Positions 31,548 through 40,100 of a stretch of 64,000 bases of DNA are shown one piece after another. The notes beneath the pieces were generated by a model, which searched no databases, was not told the origin of the DNA, and worked only from the letters and a program-made list of their open reading frames with translations. Position numbers and translations under genes: made by a program. The stretch spans positions 2,733 through 66,732 of the forward strand of contig DJRT01000014.1 of NCBI GenBank assembly GCA_002437905.1. Reading direction: 5' to 3'. Source of the DNA: Ruminococcaceae bacterium UBA6353 (GTDB taxonomy: Bacteria; Bacillota; Clostridia; Oscillospirales; Acutalibacteraceae). Numbering within the stretch: position 1 is the first letter of the stretch; the number at the start of each line of letters is the position of its first letter.

Positions 31548-31575
31548 GCGCGGTAGAAAAAGGAGGCCAACAATA

Positions 31576-31704
31576 ATGAATATCGAAGCATTTCTGCAAT
31601 CCCTGCCGCTGATGGGCAAGGGGATGCTGGGCATTTTTCTGGTGGCCGGCGTGATCATCCTGGCCATGGTGCTGCTGAACAAGCTGACCGCCGGCCGCAA
31701 ATAA
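31576..31704 (+). CDS. Small single-span membrane protein (42 aa) between the beta subunit and MgtC
   Basis: ATG 31576 with AGGAGG ten bases upstream. It encodes MNIEAFLQSLPLMGKG, then one span (MLGIFLVAGVIILAMVLLNKL) and a short basic tail ending RK. It starts 28 bp after the pump gene. Decarboxylase pumps have a small one-span gamma subunit (OadG) that binds the beta subunit; this may be a stripped-down equivalent, though the cytosolic Pro-rich, Zn-binding tail of OadG is missing. Clear ribosome site and tight spacing make it a likely real gene. Confidence 0.75.
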   Translation: MNIEAFLQSLPLMGKGMLGIFLVAGVIILAMVLLNKLTAGRK

Positions 31705-31741
31705 GCGGCGGCCAGGGTCGCATTGGGAGAGGAGAATGGCG

Positions 31742-32383
31742 ATGTCACTGGAACAGGTACTGGTGCGCACGCTGGCCGCGGTGCTGATCGGCACGCTGAT
31801 TGGCAGCGAACGGGCGCGGCACGGACGCGCTGCCGGCATGCGCACGCACATTTTGGTCTGTCTGGGTTCCTGCATGACTTCCATGACCAGCGTTTTTGTG
31901 GCGCAGGCGACGGATATGGGTGGGGATGTATTCCGGATACCGGCACAGGTGGTTTCCGGCATCGGCTTTCTTGGGGCCGGTATGATCATTCTGAAAAACA
32001 ACAATGTCATTACCGGCCTGACCACGGCGGCCGGGGTATGGGCAACCGCTACCATCGGTGTGGCGCTTGGCTACGGCTTCTATGTCGGGGCAGGCATCGT
32101 GACGCTGGCTTTCCTCTGCACCATTGTGCTGTTCGCCCGCTTTGAGCGCAAGCGCAAAAGCGCCGAGGTGATCTATGTGGAGATTGATGATCTGTACTGT
32201 GTGAATGCGGTGCTTGACCGTCTGCACGCGCTGACACCGGAGCCGTTCAGCTACCAGGTTTTCGCCCCCAAAAGCGAGAAAAGCGGCCATGTGGGGATGA
32301 ATATCGTATTCGAGCGCCATGTGGAGCTGTCTTTGGCGGAGCTGTGCAAGCTGGAAAACATCGCCTATGCGGTGGAGGAATAA
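31742..32383 (+). CDS. MgtC/SapB-family membrane protein
   Basis: 213 residues from ATG 31742, which is spaced properly from GAGAGGAG; an ATG six bases earlier overlaps that site. N-terminal spans: LVRTLAAVLIGTLIGSERARHGRAAGMRTHILVCLGSC, then VSGIGFLGAGMIILKNN-VITGLTTAAGVWATATIGVALGYGFYVGA, the MgtC core. The C-terminal 75 residues form a soluble ACT-like domain (AEVIYVEIDDLYCVNAVLDRL). MgtC proteins act in Mg2+ limitation and modulate the F-ATPase in some bacteria. Same operon as the Na+-pump beta subunit and the 42-residue protein. Confidence 0.92.
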   Translation: MSLEQVLVRTLAAVLIGTLIGSERARHGRAAGMRTHILVCLGSCMTSMTSVFVAQATDMGGDVFRIPAQVVSGIGFLGAGMIILKNNNVITGLTTAAGVWATATIGVALGYGFYVGAGIVTLAFLCTIVLFARFERKRKSAEVIYVEIDDLYCVNAVLDRLHALTPEPFSYQVFAPKSEKSGHVGMNIVFERHVELSLAELCKLENIAYAVEE

Positions 32384-32468
32384 CGAACCCTATATAATAG
32401 AAATACAATGGTAAAAAGGAGTTTATTGTTTGAAGAGTACTTATGAAGCATCGGAGTGTGTGGGCTGA

Positions 32469-32507
32469 CCGGGAGGCCGGTAAATCCATCACACACCAGC
32501 CTCCCGG
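32469..32507 (+). promoter_or_regulatory. Leader hairpin ahead of the RNHCP gene
   Basis: 9 bp perfect stem CCGGGAGGC/GCCTCCCGG with a 21-base loop, in the 159 bp between mgtC-like and RNHCP genes. TATAAT is present at 32393-32398 but no good -35 was found 17 bp upstream. A very short frame after AAAAAGGAG (near 32415) could be a leader peptide; evidence is thin. Confidence 0.35.
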
Positions 32508-32542
32508 AGCGCAGAGTATGCGATCCATAGGAGGAAAACAGC

Positions 32543-32965
32543 ATGAACCGTGAGAATAAACGCAAAACCTTCGGGCAGGGATATTACAAGACCCATGCCT
32601 GCTATGAAAGCTTCACCTGCAAGGCCTGTGGCCGGCTGGTAACGCCGGAAAATGCCGGCAGCGACCACCGCAACCACTGCCCCAACTGTCTGACCAGCCT
32701 GCATGTGGATATTGAGCCGGGCGACCGCGCCAGCGACTGCGGCGGGCATATGGAACCGGTGGCGGTGTGGGTGCGCCGGGGTGGCGAGTGGGCGATCATC
32801 CACCGCTGCAAGCGGTGCGGGGCTTTCAGCTCCAACCGCGTGGCAGCGGACGATAACCCTCTGAAGCTGATGAGCATTGCCATGCGGCCGCTGTGCGCGC
32901 CGCCGTTCCCATTGGAATACCTGGAGGAGATGACCGCCCGGATGGGCGGCGAGGGGAGCCTGTAG
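32543..32965 (+). CDS. RNHCP-domain zinc-ribbon protein
   Basis: 140 residues. Four CxxC-like pairs: FTCKACGR, RNHCPNCL, a Cys in DCGGHMEPVAVW, and HRCKRCGAFSSNR. The RNHCP box followed by D-x-EPGDRASDCGGHMEP defines the family, which is predicted to bind zinc and perhaps nucleic acid; no function is established. TAGGAGG lies upstream. It stands alone between the MgtC operon and the terminator at 33001-33040. Confidence 0.9.
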   Translation: MNRENKRKTFGQGYYKTHACYESFTCKACGRLVTPENAGSDHRNHCPNCLTSLHVDIEPGDRASDCGGHMEPVAVWVRRGGEWAIIHRCKRCGAFSSNRVAADDNPLKLMSIAMRPLCAPPFPLEYLEEMTARMGGEGSL

Positions 32966-33000
32966 CCCGCGACCGCGGAGTCCTGTGCTTCCCGCTTTGA

Positions 33001-33047
33001 CCAGAAAACAGCCCTTGCATCAGCAGGGGCTGTTTTCTGGTTCTTTG
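33001..33047 (+). terminator. Terminator after the RNHCP gene
   Basis: 13 bp perfect outer stem (33001-33013 and 33028-33040) followed by TTCTTTG. Confidence 0.75.
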
Positions 33048-33077
33048 CTGTGGGCAGGGAAAATCGGGCGGGCGGCA

Positions 33078-33106
33078 TTGCTTTTATGCTGCCGGCATGG
33101 TATACT
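33078..33106 (+). promoter_or_regulatory. Promoter of the alarmone synthetase gene
   Basis: TTGCTT (33078-33083), 17 bp spacer, TATACT (33101-33106). It rules out the upstream ATG at 33050 as the start. Confidence 0.65.
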
Positions 33107-33163
33107 ATCAGGCGGATAGGACAGGCTGTTTGTGTTTTTGTATCGGATGAAAGGGGCGCTGCT

Positions 33164-33892
33164 GTGTTGAAGGAGCCGGAGCTGTATACGCCGACGGTGG
33201 GAGAACCGGAAAATGAGCTGTTCCGGGAGGATCCGCACGCATTTCTGGTGATGCATAACCTGTACGAGGCGGCGGTGAAGCAGCTGACACTGAAATTTGA
33301 GGTGCTGAACAGCGAATTTAATGTGCTGTATGCACGCAATCCCATCCATCACATCGAAAGCCGGGTGAAATCGCCCCAGAGCATTGCTGCCAAGCTGCAG
33401 AAAAAGGGGCTGCCCATGACGATTGCCGGCGCCATGACCGGGGTGAATGATATTGCCGGCGTGCGGGTGGTGTGCAGCTATATTGACGATGTATACCGTG
33501 TGGCGGAAATGCTGGAGAGACAGACGGATGTGACCATTGTGAAGCGGCAGGATTATATCCGTACGCCGAACTATAATGGCTACCGGTCGCTGCACCTGGA
33601 TATCCGGGTGCCGGTGTACCTTTCCAACCGGACGGAATATGTGCTGGCGGAGATCCAGATCCGTACCATCGCCATGGACTTCTGGGCCAGCCTGGAGCAT
33701 GATATCCGCTATAAGGCGGATAAGGAAAAGCTGCCGCAGGGCATCAATGAGGAAATGCTGGAATGTGCCGGAAAAATTGCCGAGATTGACCGGCAGATGC
33801 AGGATATGTACCAGCGTATCAAGGCGGCACAGGCCGGCGGGAAGCACACCGCGCCGGCCGGGAAACGCACAAACAGTGAGGGAACGGAATGA
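33164..33892 (+). CDS. Small alarmone synthetase, GTP pyrophosphokinase (RelQ/YjbM type)
   Basis: 242 residues from GTG 33164, with AAAGGGG seven bases upstream and downstream of the promoter. Transfers pyrophosphate from ATP to GTP or GDP to make (p)ppGpp. It has only the synthetase domain, with no HD hydrolase, TGS or ACT part. Seen: HHIESRVKSPQSIAAKLQKKG (ATP-binding), GVNDIAGVRVVCSYIDDVY, DYIRTPNYNGYRSLHLDI (G-loop Tyr) and AEIQIRTIAMDFWASLEHDI (catalytic Glu). The C-terminal helix is like that of tetrameric RelQ. Overlaps the next SDR gene by 4 bp. Confidence 0.93.
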   Translation: MLKEPELYTPTVGEPENELFREDPHAFLVMHNLYEAAVKQLTLKFEVLNSEFNVLYARNPIHHIESRVKSPQSIAAKLQKKGLPMTIAGAMTGVNDIAGVRVVCSYIDDVYRVAEMLERQTDVTIVKRQDYIRTPNYNGYRSLHLDIRVPVYLSNRTEYVLAEIQIRTIAMDFWASLEHDIRYKADKEKLPQGINEEMLECAGKIAEIDRQMQDMYQRIKAAQAGGKHTAPAGKRTNSEGTE

Positions 33893-34680
33893 AGAGAGTT
33901 TGTTTGCTGACCGGCGGCACCTCCGGCATCGGCCGCTGCACGGCCATGGAGCTTTGCCGCCGCGGCTATACCGTCTATGAGCTTTCCCGCCGGGCGGCGG
34001 AAACGCCGGGCACCCACCATATCTGCGGCGATGTGACAGACGAACAATCGGTGCAGCGGGCGGTGGAGACGGTGCTGGCGGCTGAGGGGCGTATTGACCT
34101 GCTGGTGAATAATGCCGGCTTTGGTATTTCCGGTGCGGCGGAGTTTACCGACATTGCCGCAGCGAAAAAGCAGCTGGATGTCAACTTTTTTGGCGCGGTG
34201 CGTCTGTGCTGTGCCGTGCTGCCGGTCATGCGGCGGCAGGGCAGCGGCCGCATTGTCAATATCGGCTCGGTGGCCGGGGTGGTGCCGATCCCGTTCCAGG
34301 CATTTTATTCGGCGGCCAAGGCGGCGCTGCTTTCCTACACCCTGGCGCTGGCCAATGAGGTGCGCCCGTTCGGCATCACGGCGGTGTGTGTGCAGCCGGG
34401 GGATATCCGCACCGGATTTACGGCTGCACGGGAAAAGCAGCCGGCCGGCGACGAGGTCTACGGCGGGCGGATCGCCCGTTCGGTGGCAGTGATGGAGCAC
34501 GATGAACAGACCGGTATGGCGCCGGAGACGGCCGGGCGCTTTATTGCCCGTGTGGCGGCCGGCCGCAGCCGCCGGCCGGTGCGCACCATCGGGTGGCGCT
34601 ACCGGCTGGTATGCGGGCTGGTGAAGGTGCTGCCGGCCGGGCTATGCAACCGGCTGGTGGGCGGCATTTATGCCCGCTGA
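33889..34680 (+). CDS. Short-chain dehydrogenase/reductase (SDR)
   Basis: 263 residues. TGGTSGIGRCTAMEL (NAD(P) site), VNNAGFGISG, Ser in NIGSVAGVVP, and the catalytic pair in FYSAAKAALLSYT, followed by VQPGDIRTGFT. The order fits the classical SDR group, often NADPH-linked oxidoreductases of lipids or sugars; the substrate is not evident. Its ATG overlaps the end of the alarmone synthetase gene, so they are co-expressed, though a functional link is not obvious. Confidence 0.88.
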   Translation: MKRVCLLTGGTSGIGRCTAMELCRRGYTVYELSRRAAETPGTHHICGDVTDEQSVQRAVETVLAAEGRIDLLVNNAGFGISGAAEFTDIAAAKKQLDVNFFGAVRLCCAVLPVMRRQGSGRIVNIGSVAGVVPIPFQAFYSAAKAALLSYTLALANEVRPFGITAVCVQPGDIRTGFTAAREKQPAGDEVYGGRIARSVAVMEHDEQTGMAPETAGRFIARVAAGRSRRPVRTIGWRYRLVCGLVKVLPAGLCNRLVGGIYAR

Positions 34681-34746
34681 GGTCTGATCGTGGTCGTCTG
34701 CAGAAAAAAGCAGAATTATCCCCCTGAAAATTGAAAATCCTCCCCA

Positions 34747-34775
34747 TTGACGGCGGTGGCCGCTTCTCCTATGAT
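34747..34775 (+). promoter_or_regulatory. Promoter of the GH78 gene
   Basis: TTGACG (34747-34752), 17 bp spacer, TATGAT (34770-34775), about 77 bp before the start codon. Confidence 0.65.
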
Positions 34776-34851
34776 AGCGGTAGAACCGTTACGCTGCTGC
34801 GGTACCCGCTTTTCCGCTGCGGCGAAATACAGAAAGACGGAGGAAGATTCT

Positions 34852-37113
34852 ATGGATTTTTCGACAGCCTTTGTGCAGGCCACCATGGCATACAATACCT
34901 TTGAGGCGCCGGTGGCGGCGCCGTATATCCGCCGCAGCTTTACGGCGGCGGCCGGCGAGGGCCGGCTGCGTATTGCCGTGTGCGGCTTCTATGAGCTGTA
35001 CATCAACGGGCAGCGCTGCACCAAGGGGCGGCTGGCACCGTATATCAGCAACCCGGATGACCTGGTGTATTATGATGAGTACACGCTTGCGCTGCAGGCG
35101 GGGGAAAATGTGATCGGCGTATGGCTGGGCAATGGTTTCCAGAACAATCCCGGCGGCTACGCGTGGGAGTTTGACAAGGCGCCCTACCGCAGCGCGCCGC
35201 AGCTGGCGCTGGAGCTGACCTATACAGACGCGGCCGGCGGGCAGCAGGTGCTGCTCAGCGATACATCTTTCCGCACGGCACCTTCGCCGCTGCTGGCGGA
35301 CGATTATCGTTTCGGCGAGACCTATGATGCCCGCCGGGAGCTGCCCGGCTGGAATGAGCCGGGCTTCGACGACAGCGGCTGGCAGCCGGTCATCCCGGTA
35401 CGCGCGCCGCGCGGTGTGCTGCGCCGGTGTGAGGCGGAGCCGATCCTGGTGGCTGAGGAGCGCCGGCCGGTCAAGATCTGGCCGGAGGACGACGGCTTTG
35501 TGTACGATTTCGGTGTATCGGATGCCGGCGTGTGCCGGCTGACGGTCAATGCGGCGGCCGGGCAGCAGATCCGGCTGCGCCATGCGGAGCAGCTGCTGGA
35601 TGGCCGCTTCTATCTGGATAACTGCTGGTTCCCCTACGAATCCCGCAACTGGGACTACTACAAGCACATTGTCCATCTGGATACCTATACCTGCCGTGAG
35701 GGGGAGCAGAGCTATACCCCCACCTTTGTGTATCACGGCTTCCGCTATGTGAAGGTGACCGGCATCACGGCGCAGCAGGCTACGCCGGAGCTGCTGACCT
35801 GTGTGGTGATGCATTCGGCGCTGCGTTCCCGCGGCGGCTTTGCCTGCTCGGACGAAACGGTCAACAAGCTGCAGGAGATGACCCGCCGCAGCGACCTGTC
35901 CAACTTCCATTATTTCCCGACGGATTGCCCCCACCGGGAGAAGAATGGCTGGACAGCCGATGCGGCACTGTCCTCGGAGCAGGTGCTGATCAATTTTGCC
36001 GCCGAGAACAGCTACCGCGAATGGCTGCGCAATATCTGCCTGGCGCAGAATGCCGAGGGTGCGCTGCCCGGCGTGGTTCCCACCGGCGGCTGGGGCTTTG
36101 AGTGGGGCAATGGCCCGGCGTGGGACAGCGTGCTGGCCTGTCTGCCGTATTTTGTGTATGTCTACCGCGGCGAGACTGCGATGATCCGCGAGTCGGCACA
36201 CGCCTTTATGGCCTATCTGCACTATCTGACCACCCGTGCGGACGAGGATGGTCTGCTGCATATCGGCCTTGGCGACTGGTGCCCGGTCAACCGGCAGGCG
36301 CCGGATAATTACCAGGTGCCGCTGGAATTTACCGATACCCTGATGGGCATGGAGATTGCCCGCAAGATGGCGGTAATGTTTGCGGCGGTGGATATGCTGC
36401 CGCAGCGGGATTTTGCCCGCGCGGTGGAGGAGCGCTTCCGCACGGCCATCCGCACAAAGCTGGTGGATCTGAGCACCATGACGGTGGCCGGCAACAGCCA
36501 GAGCGGGCAGGCCCTGGCGATCTACTATCATGTGTTTACCCCGGCGGAGGCGCGGGTGGCCTTTGACCGGCTGCTGGAGATGGTGCACGCGGCGGATGAC
36601 CACATGGATGTTGGTGTGCTTGGCGGCCGGGTGCTGTTCCGGGTGCTGTCGGCCTACGGGTACAGCGATCTGGCCCTGCACATGATTACCCGGCCGGATT
36701 TCCCGTCCTATGGTAACTGGATCGCCCGTGGGGCTACCACGCTGTGGGAGGATTTCTTCCCGGATACCGTTCATTCCTGCAATCACCACTTCTGGGGGGA
36801 TATCAGTGCCTGGTTTATCACCTGCCTGGCGGGCATCCATTTCAACCCGCAGGAGGATGATGTGCGCCGGGTGGAGTTCCGTCCGTCCTTTGTGTCGGCC
36901 CTGGAGTGGGCCGAGGGGTGGTATGAGGCACCGGCCGGCCTGATCCGCTGCCGCTGGCAGCGGGAGGGTGAGGCTATCCGCCTGCAGCTGGAGGTGCCGC
37001 AGGGGGTACGGGCGTTCCTGTCGCTGGAGAGCGGCTACCAGCTGGAGAGCGGCATTGCCTGCGGTGCCGTGCACAGCGGCGAGTACCGGATCGTACCGGT
37101 GGCGACACGATAA
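34852..37113 (+). CDS. Alpha-L-rhamnosidase, glycoside hydrolase family 78
   Basis: 753 residues from ATG 34852 (GGAGGAAG upstream). Removes terminal alpha-L-rhamnose from plant glycosides and pectin side chains with inversion. Seen: N-terminal beta domain RLRIAVCGFYELYINGQR, NVIGVWLGNGFQNNPGGYA, a second beta domain ending in FVYHGFRYVKVTG, and the (alpha/alpha)6 catalytic barrel with FPTDCPHREKNGWTADAAL (general acid region), WGFEWGNGPAWDSVLACLPY, GDWCPVNRQAPDNY and GATTLWEDFF; the C-terminus is a beta domain. No signal peptide, so it works in the cytosol on imported glycosides. Ends in a strong terminator. Confidence 0.93.
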   Translation: MDFSTAFVQATMAYNTFEAPVAAPYIRRSFTAAAGEGRLRIAVCGFYELYINGQRCTKGRLAPYISNPDDLVYYDEYTLALQAGENVIGVWLGNGFQNNPGGYAWEFDKAPYRSAPQLALELTYTDAAGGQQVLLSDTSFRTAPSPLLADDYRFGETYDARRELPGWNEPGFDDSGWQPVIPVRAPRGVLRRCEAEPILVAEERRPVKIWPEDDGFVYDFGVSDAGVCRLTVNAAAGQQIRLRHAEQLLDGRFYLDNCWFPYESRNWDYYKHIVHLDTYTCREGEQSYTPTFVYHGFRYVKVTGITAQQATPELLTCVVMHSALRSRGGFACSDETVNKLQEMTRRSDLSNFHYFPTDCPHREKNGWTADAALSSEQVLINFAAENSYREWLRNICLAQNAEGALPGVVPTGGWGFEWGNGPAWDSVLACLPYFVYVYRGETAMIRESAHAFMAYLHYLTTRADEDGLLHIGLGDWCPVNRQAPDNYQVPLEFTDTLMGMEIARKMAVMFAAVDMLPQRDFARAVEERFRTAIRTKLVDLSTMTVAGNSQSGQALAIYYHVFTPAEARVAFDRLLEMVHAADDHMDVGVLGGRVLFRVLSAYGYSDLALHMITRPDFPSYGNWIARGATTLWEDFFPDTVHSCNHHFWGDISAWFITCLAGIHFNPQEDDVRRVEFRPSFVSALEWAEGWYEAPAGLIRCRWQREGEAIRLQLEVPQGVRAFLSLESGYQLESGIACGAVHSGEYRIVPVATR

Positions 37114-37121
37114 ATGCAGCC

Positions 37122-37159
37122 AAAAGGCGTCTGCCGGATACCGGCAGACGCCTTTTTTT
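37122..37159 (+). terminator. Terminator after the GH78 gene
   Basis: 16 bp stem (37122-37137 and 37141-37156, loop ATA) with seven Ts. Confidence 0.88.
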
Positions 37160-37234
37160 CCAGCGGGGACGGCTTTGCTACAGTGATTGGCCCACAAAAT
37201 CCGCGGATCAACCGCAAAATTGCAAAATTAGCGG

Positions 37235-37263
37235 TTGATTTCCGCCGCGGGATAGTGTATACT
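37235..37263 (+). promoter_or_regulatory. Promoter of the SRP RNA gene
   Basis: TTGATT (37235-37240), 17 bp spacer, TATACT (37258-37263). Confidence 0.7.
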
Positions 37264-37269
37264 AAGGTG

Positions 37270-37430
37270 AATAGAGAAAGCCGTACGCTTTGGGGCATAC
37301 GGGCGGGCGGTCCTGTGCGACGGTGCGCCGTGAACCATGTCAGGCGGGGAACCGAGCAGCATTAAGCGGTTGTGTCCGTGTGCCGCAGATCCCCGCCCGC
37401 CCGTATGCCCGAGAGAGTCCGGCTTTTTTT
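37270..37430 (+). ncRNA. ffs: Signal recognition particle RNA (bacterial SRP RNA, ffs)
   Basis: The apical domain shows GTGAACCATGTCAGG, GGGGAACCGAGCAGCATTAAG and the TGTGCC return strand, the conserved helix 8 internal loops that bind Ffh (GGAA-type and AGCAGC). A long stem joins 37292-37310 to 37391-37410, and GTCCGGC with a T run (37424-37430) ends the RNA. It guides Ffh-bound ribosomes to the membrane. As in other Firmicutes it lies just ahead of dnaX. Exact ends are estimated from the promoter and T run. Confidence 0.88.
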
Positions 37431-37460
37431 CGCCCAAAAGCAAGCAAAGGAGATGAGCGC

Positions 37461-39089
37461 GTGTACCAGGCCCTTTACCGTAAGTGGCGCCCCCGCACCT
37501 TTTCGGATGTGTGCGGGCAGGAAACGGTGACCACAGCGCTGAAAAACGAGCTGCAGTCCGGCCGGCTGTCGCACGCCTATCTGTTTACCGGCTGCCGCGG
37601 CACCGGCAAGACCACCTGCGCCAAGATCCTGGCCAAGGCGGTGAACTGTGAGCATCCGGTGGACGGCGACCCATGCGGCGAGTGCGCGGTGTGCCGGGGC
37701 ATTGATGATGGCTCTGTGCTGGATGTGACCGAGATTGATGCCGCCTCCAACAATGGGGTGGACAGCATCCGCGACCTGCGGGAGGAGGTCTCCTTTACCC
37801 CCGTTACGGGCAAATACCGCGTGTATATCATTGATGAGGTGCATATGCTCTCTGCCGGTGCGTTCAACGCCCTGCTGAAAACGCTGGAGGAGCCGCCCGC
37901 CCATGTGATCTTCATTCTGGCCACCACCGAGGTGCACAAGCTGCCGGCTACGATCCTTTCCCGCTGCCAGCGGTTTGATTTTCACCGCATCCGGCCGGAG
38001 ACCATTGCGGCGCGGGTGACCTATGTGGCGCAGCAGGAGGGGCTGTCGATCACCCCGGACGCAGCCATGCTGCTGGCGCGGCTGGCGGACGGTGCCATGC
38101 GGGATGCCCTCTCGCTGCTGGATCAGTGCGCCAGCGGGCGCACCCAAATCGACGCAGCCGCCGTGGCGGCAGCCACCGGCATGGCCGGGCGGGATTCCCT
38201 GGCCGGTCTGACAGACTGTGTGCTGCGGCAGGATGGCGCGGCGGCGCTGGAGCAGATCGACCGGCTGTATGCCGCCGGCAAGGATATGGAGCGGCTGTGC
38301 AGCGAGTGGGTTGGCTATATGCGCGACCTGATGGTGCTGCACAGTGTGCGGGAGCCGGGGGAGCTGGTTGTGGCGGCACCACAGGAGCTGGAACAGCTGC
38401 AGGCTGCGGCGCAGAAGCTGCCGCTGCCGATGATCCTGCACATCATGGAAACACTGCAGACCACGCTGGATCGTTTGCGTGGGGGCGTTTCCCGCCGGGT
38501 AGAAATGGAAATGGCGGTGCTGCGGCTGTGTGAGCCGCAGCTGGATACCGGTACGGCGGCACTGCTGCGCCGGGTAGGTGAGCTGGAGACAGCCGTGCGT
38601 GCCGGTGTGCCGGCCGCGCCGGCCGCGGCGCCTGCGGAAGCGAGGCCGGCTGTGGCACTGGTCGCCCCGGCGGCTGCGGTGCTGACCCCGGAAGAGGCGG
38701 TTCCGCTGCCGGAGCCGGATGAACCGGCCGCGGCGGCTCCGCCTGTGCCGCCGGCAGAGCCGGCCGGTGAGCAGCCGTTCACCCGCTGGGGGGATGTATT
38801 GGAGCGGCTCAAGCAGACCTGTATTCCGCTTTTCGGTGTGCTGGCCGATTCTACGGCGGTGCTCAAGGATGGGGTGCTGCTGATCTGTACGGATAATGCC
38901 CTGTTCAAGGAGCTGTTCCAGCGGGATAACAATAAGCAATTGCTGGCAGAGGCCATCCACACGGTGGCCGGCAGCCAGCTGCGCATCGGTCTGCGGCGCA
39001 CCGCCGCCGCAGCCAAACCGGTGGAGGATCCGCTGAGCCGGCTGATGCAGGCTGGCCGTTCCGCCGGCGTGGCGATTACCGAAAAATAA
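37461..39089 (+). CDS. dnaX: DNA polymerase III subunits gamma/tau
   Basis: 542 residues from GTG 37461 (VYQALYRKWRPRTF), with AAAGGAG eight bases upstream; the longer frame would run through the SRP RNA gene. Clamp-loader ATPase. Seen: Walker A FTGCRGTGKTT, the zinc cysteines in CEHPVDGDPCGECAVCRG, Walker B YIIDEVHML, sensor FILATTEVHKLPATILSRCQRFDFHR. A Pro/Ala-rich linker (about residues 400-440) leads to the tau tail. No obvious slippery A-run that would make a separate gamma was noticed. First gene of dnaX-ybaB-recR. Confidence 0.97.
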   Translation: MYQALYRKWRPRTFSDVCGQETVTTALKNELQSGRLSHAYLFTGCRGTGKTTCAKILAKAVNCEHPVDGDPCGECAVCRGIDDGSVLDVTEIDAASNNGVDSIRDLREEVSFTPVTGKYRVYIIDEVHMLSAGAFNALLKTLEEPPAHVIFILATTEVHKLPATILSRCQRFDFHRIRPETIAARVTYVAQQEGLSITPDAAMLLARLADGAMRDALSLLDQCASGRTQIDAAAVAAATGMAGRDSLAGLTDCVLRQDGAAALEQIDRLYAAGKDMERLCSEWVGYMRDLMVLHSVREPGELVVAAPQELEQLQAAAQKLPLPMILHIMETLQTTLDRLRGGVSRRVEMEMAVLRLCEPQLDTGTAALLRRVGELETAVRAGVPAAPAAAPAEARPAVALVAPAAAVLTPEEAVPLPEPDEPAAAAPPVPPAEPAGEQPFTRWGDVLERLKQTCIPLFGVLADSTAVLKDGVLLICTDNALFKELFQRDNNKQLLAEAIHTVAGSQLRIGLRRTAAAAKPVEDPLSRLMQAGRSAGVAITEK

Positions 39090-39118
39090 ATTTTTCAGAT
39101 ACAAAGGATGGATGACAC

Positions 39119-39457
39119 ATGAAAGCACGCGTACCGGGTATGGGCGGCGGCAATATGCAGAGCATGCTGCGCCAGGCACAGAAGATGCAGGAGGATATGG
39201 CTGCGCTGCAGCAGGAGCTGGAGGCGCGGGAATACACCGCCAATGCCGGCGGCGGCGCGGTGACGGCCACAGTCAACGGCGGCCATCAGCTGACGGCTCT
39301 GGTGATCAAGCCGGAGGTGATCGACCCGGAGGATGCTGATATGCTGGCGGACCTGGTGATGGCCGCTGTGAACGAGGCACACCGCGCGGCGGCAAAGAAT
39401 GCCGAGGACGAGATGAGCAAGGTGACCGGCGGCATGAACCTGCCGGGGATGTTCTGA
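39119..39457 (+). CDS. ybaB: YbaB/EbfC family nucleoid-associated protein
   Basis: 112 residues. Small DNA-binding dimer with tweezer shape; affects nucleoid structure and helps RecR-dependent repair in some bacteria. Seen: a Gly/Met-rich start (GMGGGNMQSMLRQAQKMQED), the helix MAALQQELEAREYTANAGGG, AVTATVNGGHQLTALVIKPEVIDPEDADMLADL and the end SKVTGGMNLPGMF. Invariant position between dnaX and recR supports the call. Confidence 0.95.
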   Translation: MKARVPGMGGGNMQSMLRQAQKMQEDMAALQQELEAREYTANAGGGAVTATVNGGHQLTALVIKPEVIDPEDADMLADLVMAAVNEAHRAAAKNAEDEMSKVTGGMNLPGMF

Positions 39458-39466
39458 GGAGCGGCT

Positions 39467-40066
39467 ATGGGATACAGCATTGCGCCGCTGGAGCGGCTGA
39501 CGGAGCAGCTGGAGCGGCTGCCGGGCGTTGGACGGAAATCCGCCGCGCGACTGGCCTTTCATCTGCTGTATATGCCGCAGGCGGAGGCAAAGGCACTGCA
39601 GGACGCCGTGGCTGACGCGCGGGAGAAGATCTGCGAGTGCCCGGTGTGCTGCAATCTGACGGATACCTCGCCCTGCGCCATCTGCGGCGATTCCCGCCGG
39701 GATGCCTCAGTCATCTGTGTGGTGGAGGATCCACGGGATGTGCTGGCGATTGAGCGCACGCGCGAGTATCACGGGCTGTACCATGTGCTGCACGGCACCA
39801 TCTCCCCGATGGATGGCCGCGGGCCGGAGCAGCTGCGGATCAAGCAGCTGCTGCACCGCCTGGAGGATGAGCGGGTGACCGAGGTGATCATGGCGACCAA
39901 CCCGACGGTGGAGGGGGATTATACCGCTGTATACCTTTCACGCCTGCTCAAGCCGCTGCATATCAAGGTGACACGGCTGGCCTACGGCATCCCGGTGGGT
40001 GCCGATCTGGAATATGCGGACGAGGTGACCCTCAGCCGGTCGCTGGAGGGACGCAGCGAACTGTAA
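39467..40066 (+). CDS. recR: Recombination mediator RecR
   Basis: 199 residues, normal length. Works with RecF and RecO to load RecA at gaps. Seen: helix-hairpin-helix near LERLPGVGRKSAARLAFHLL, the C4 zinc finger CPVCCNLTDTSPCAICGD, the Toprim domain with CVVEDPRDVLAIERT, and the Walker-like end ATNPTVEGDYTAVYLSRLL with VTRLAYGIPVGADLEYADEVTL. Follows ybaB by 9 bp. Confidence 0.97.
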   Translation: MGYSIAPLERLTEQLERLPGVGRKSAARLAFHLLYMPQAEAKALQDAVADAREKICECPVCCNLTDTSPCAICGDSRRDASVICVVEDPRDVLAIERTREYHGLYHVLHGTISPMDGRGPEQLRIKQLLHRLEDERVTEVIMATNPTVEGDYTAVYLSRLLKPLHIKVTRLAYGIPVGADLEYADEVTLSRSLEGRSEL

Positions 40067-40100
40067 TACCGGTAAAAACGGGCGAAAGGAGGCCGCGCAT

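Noticed and set aside
34789..37197. 802-codon minus-strand frame opposite the GH78 gene
   Set aside because: Shadow frame in GC-rich coding DNA; His/Arg/Gln-rich with no domain. The same applies to long frames opposite uvrB (8112-9776), dnaX (37362-39179) and DUF4091 (61904-63445).
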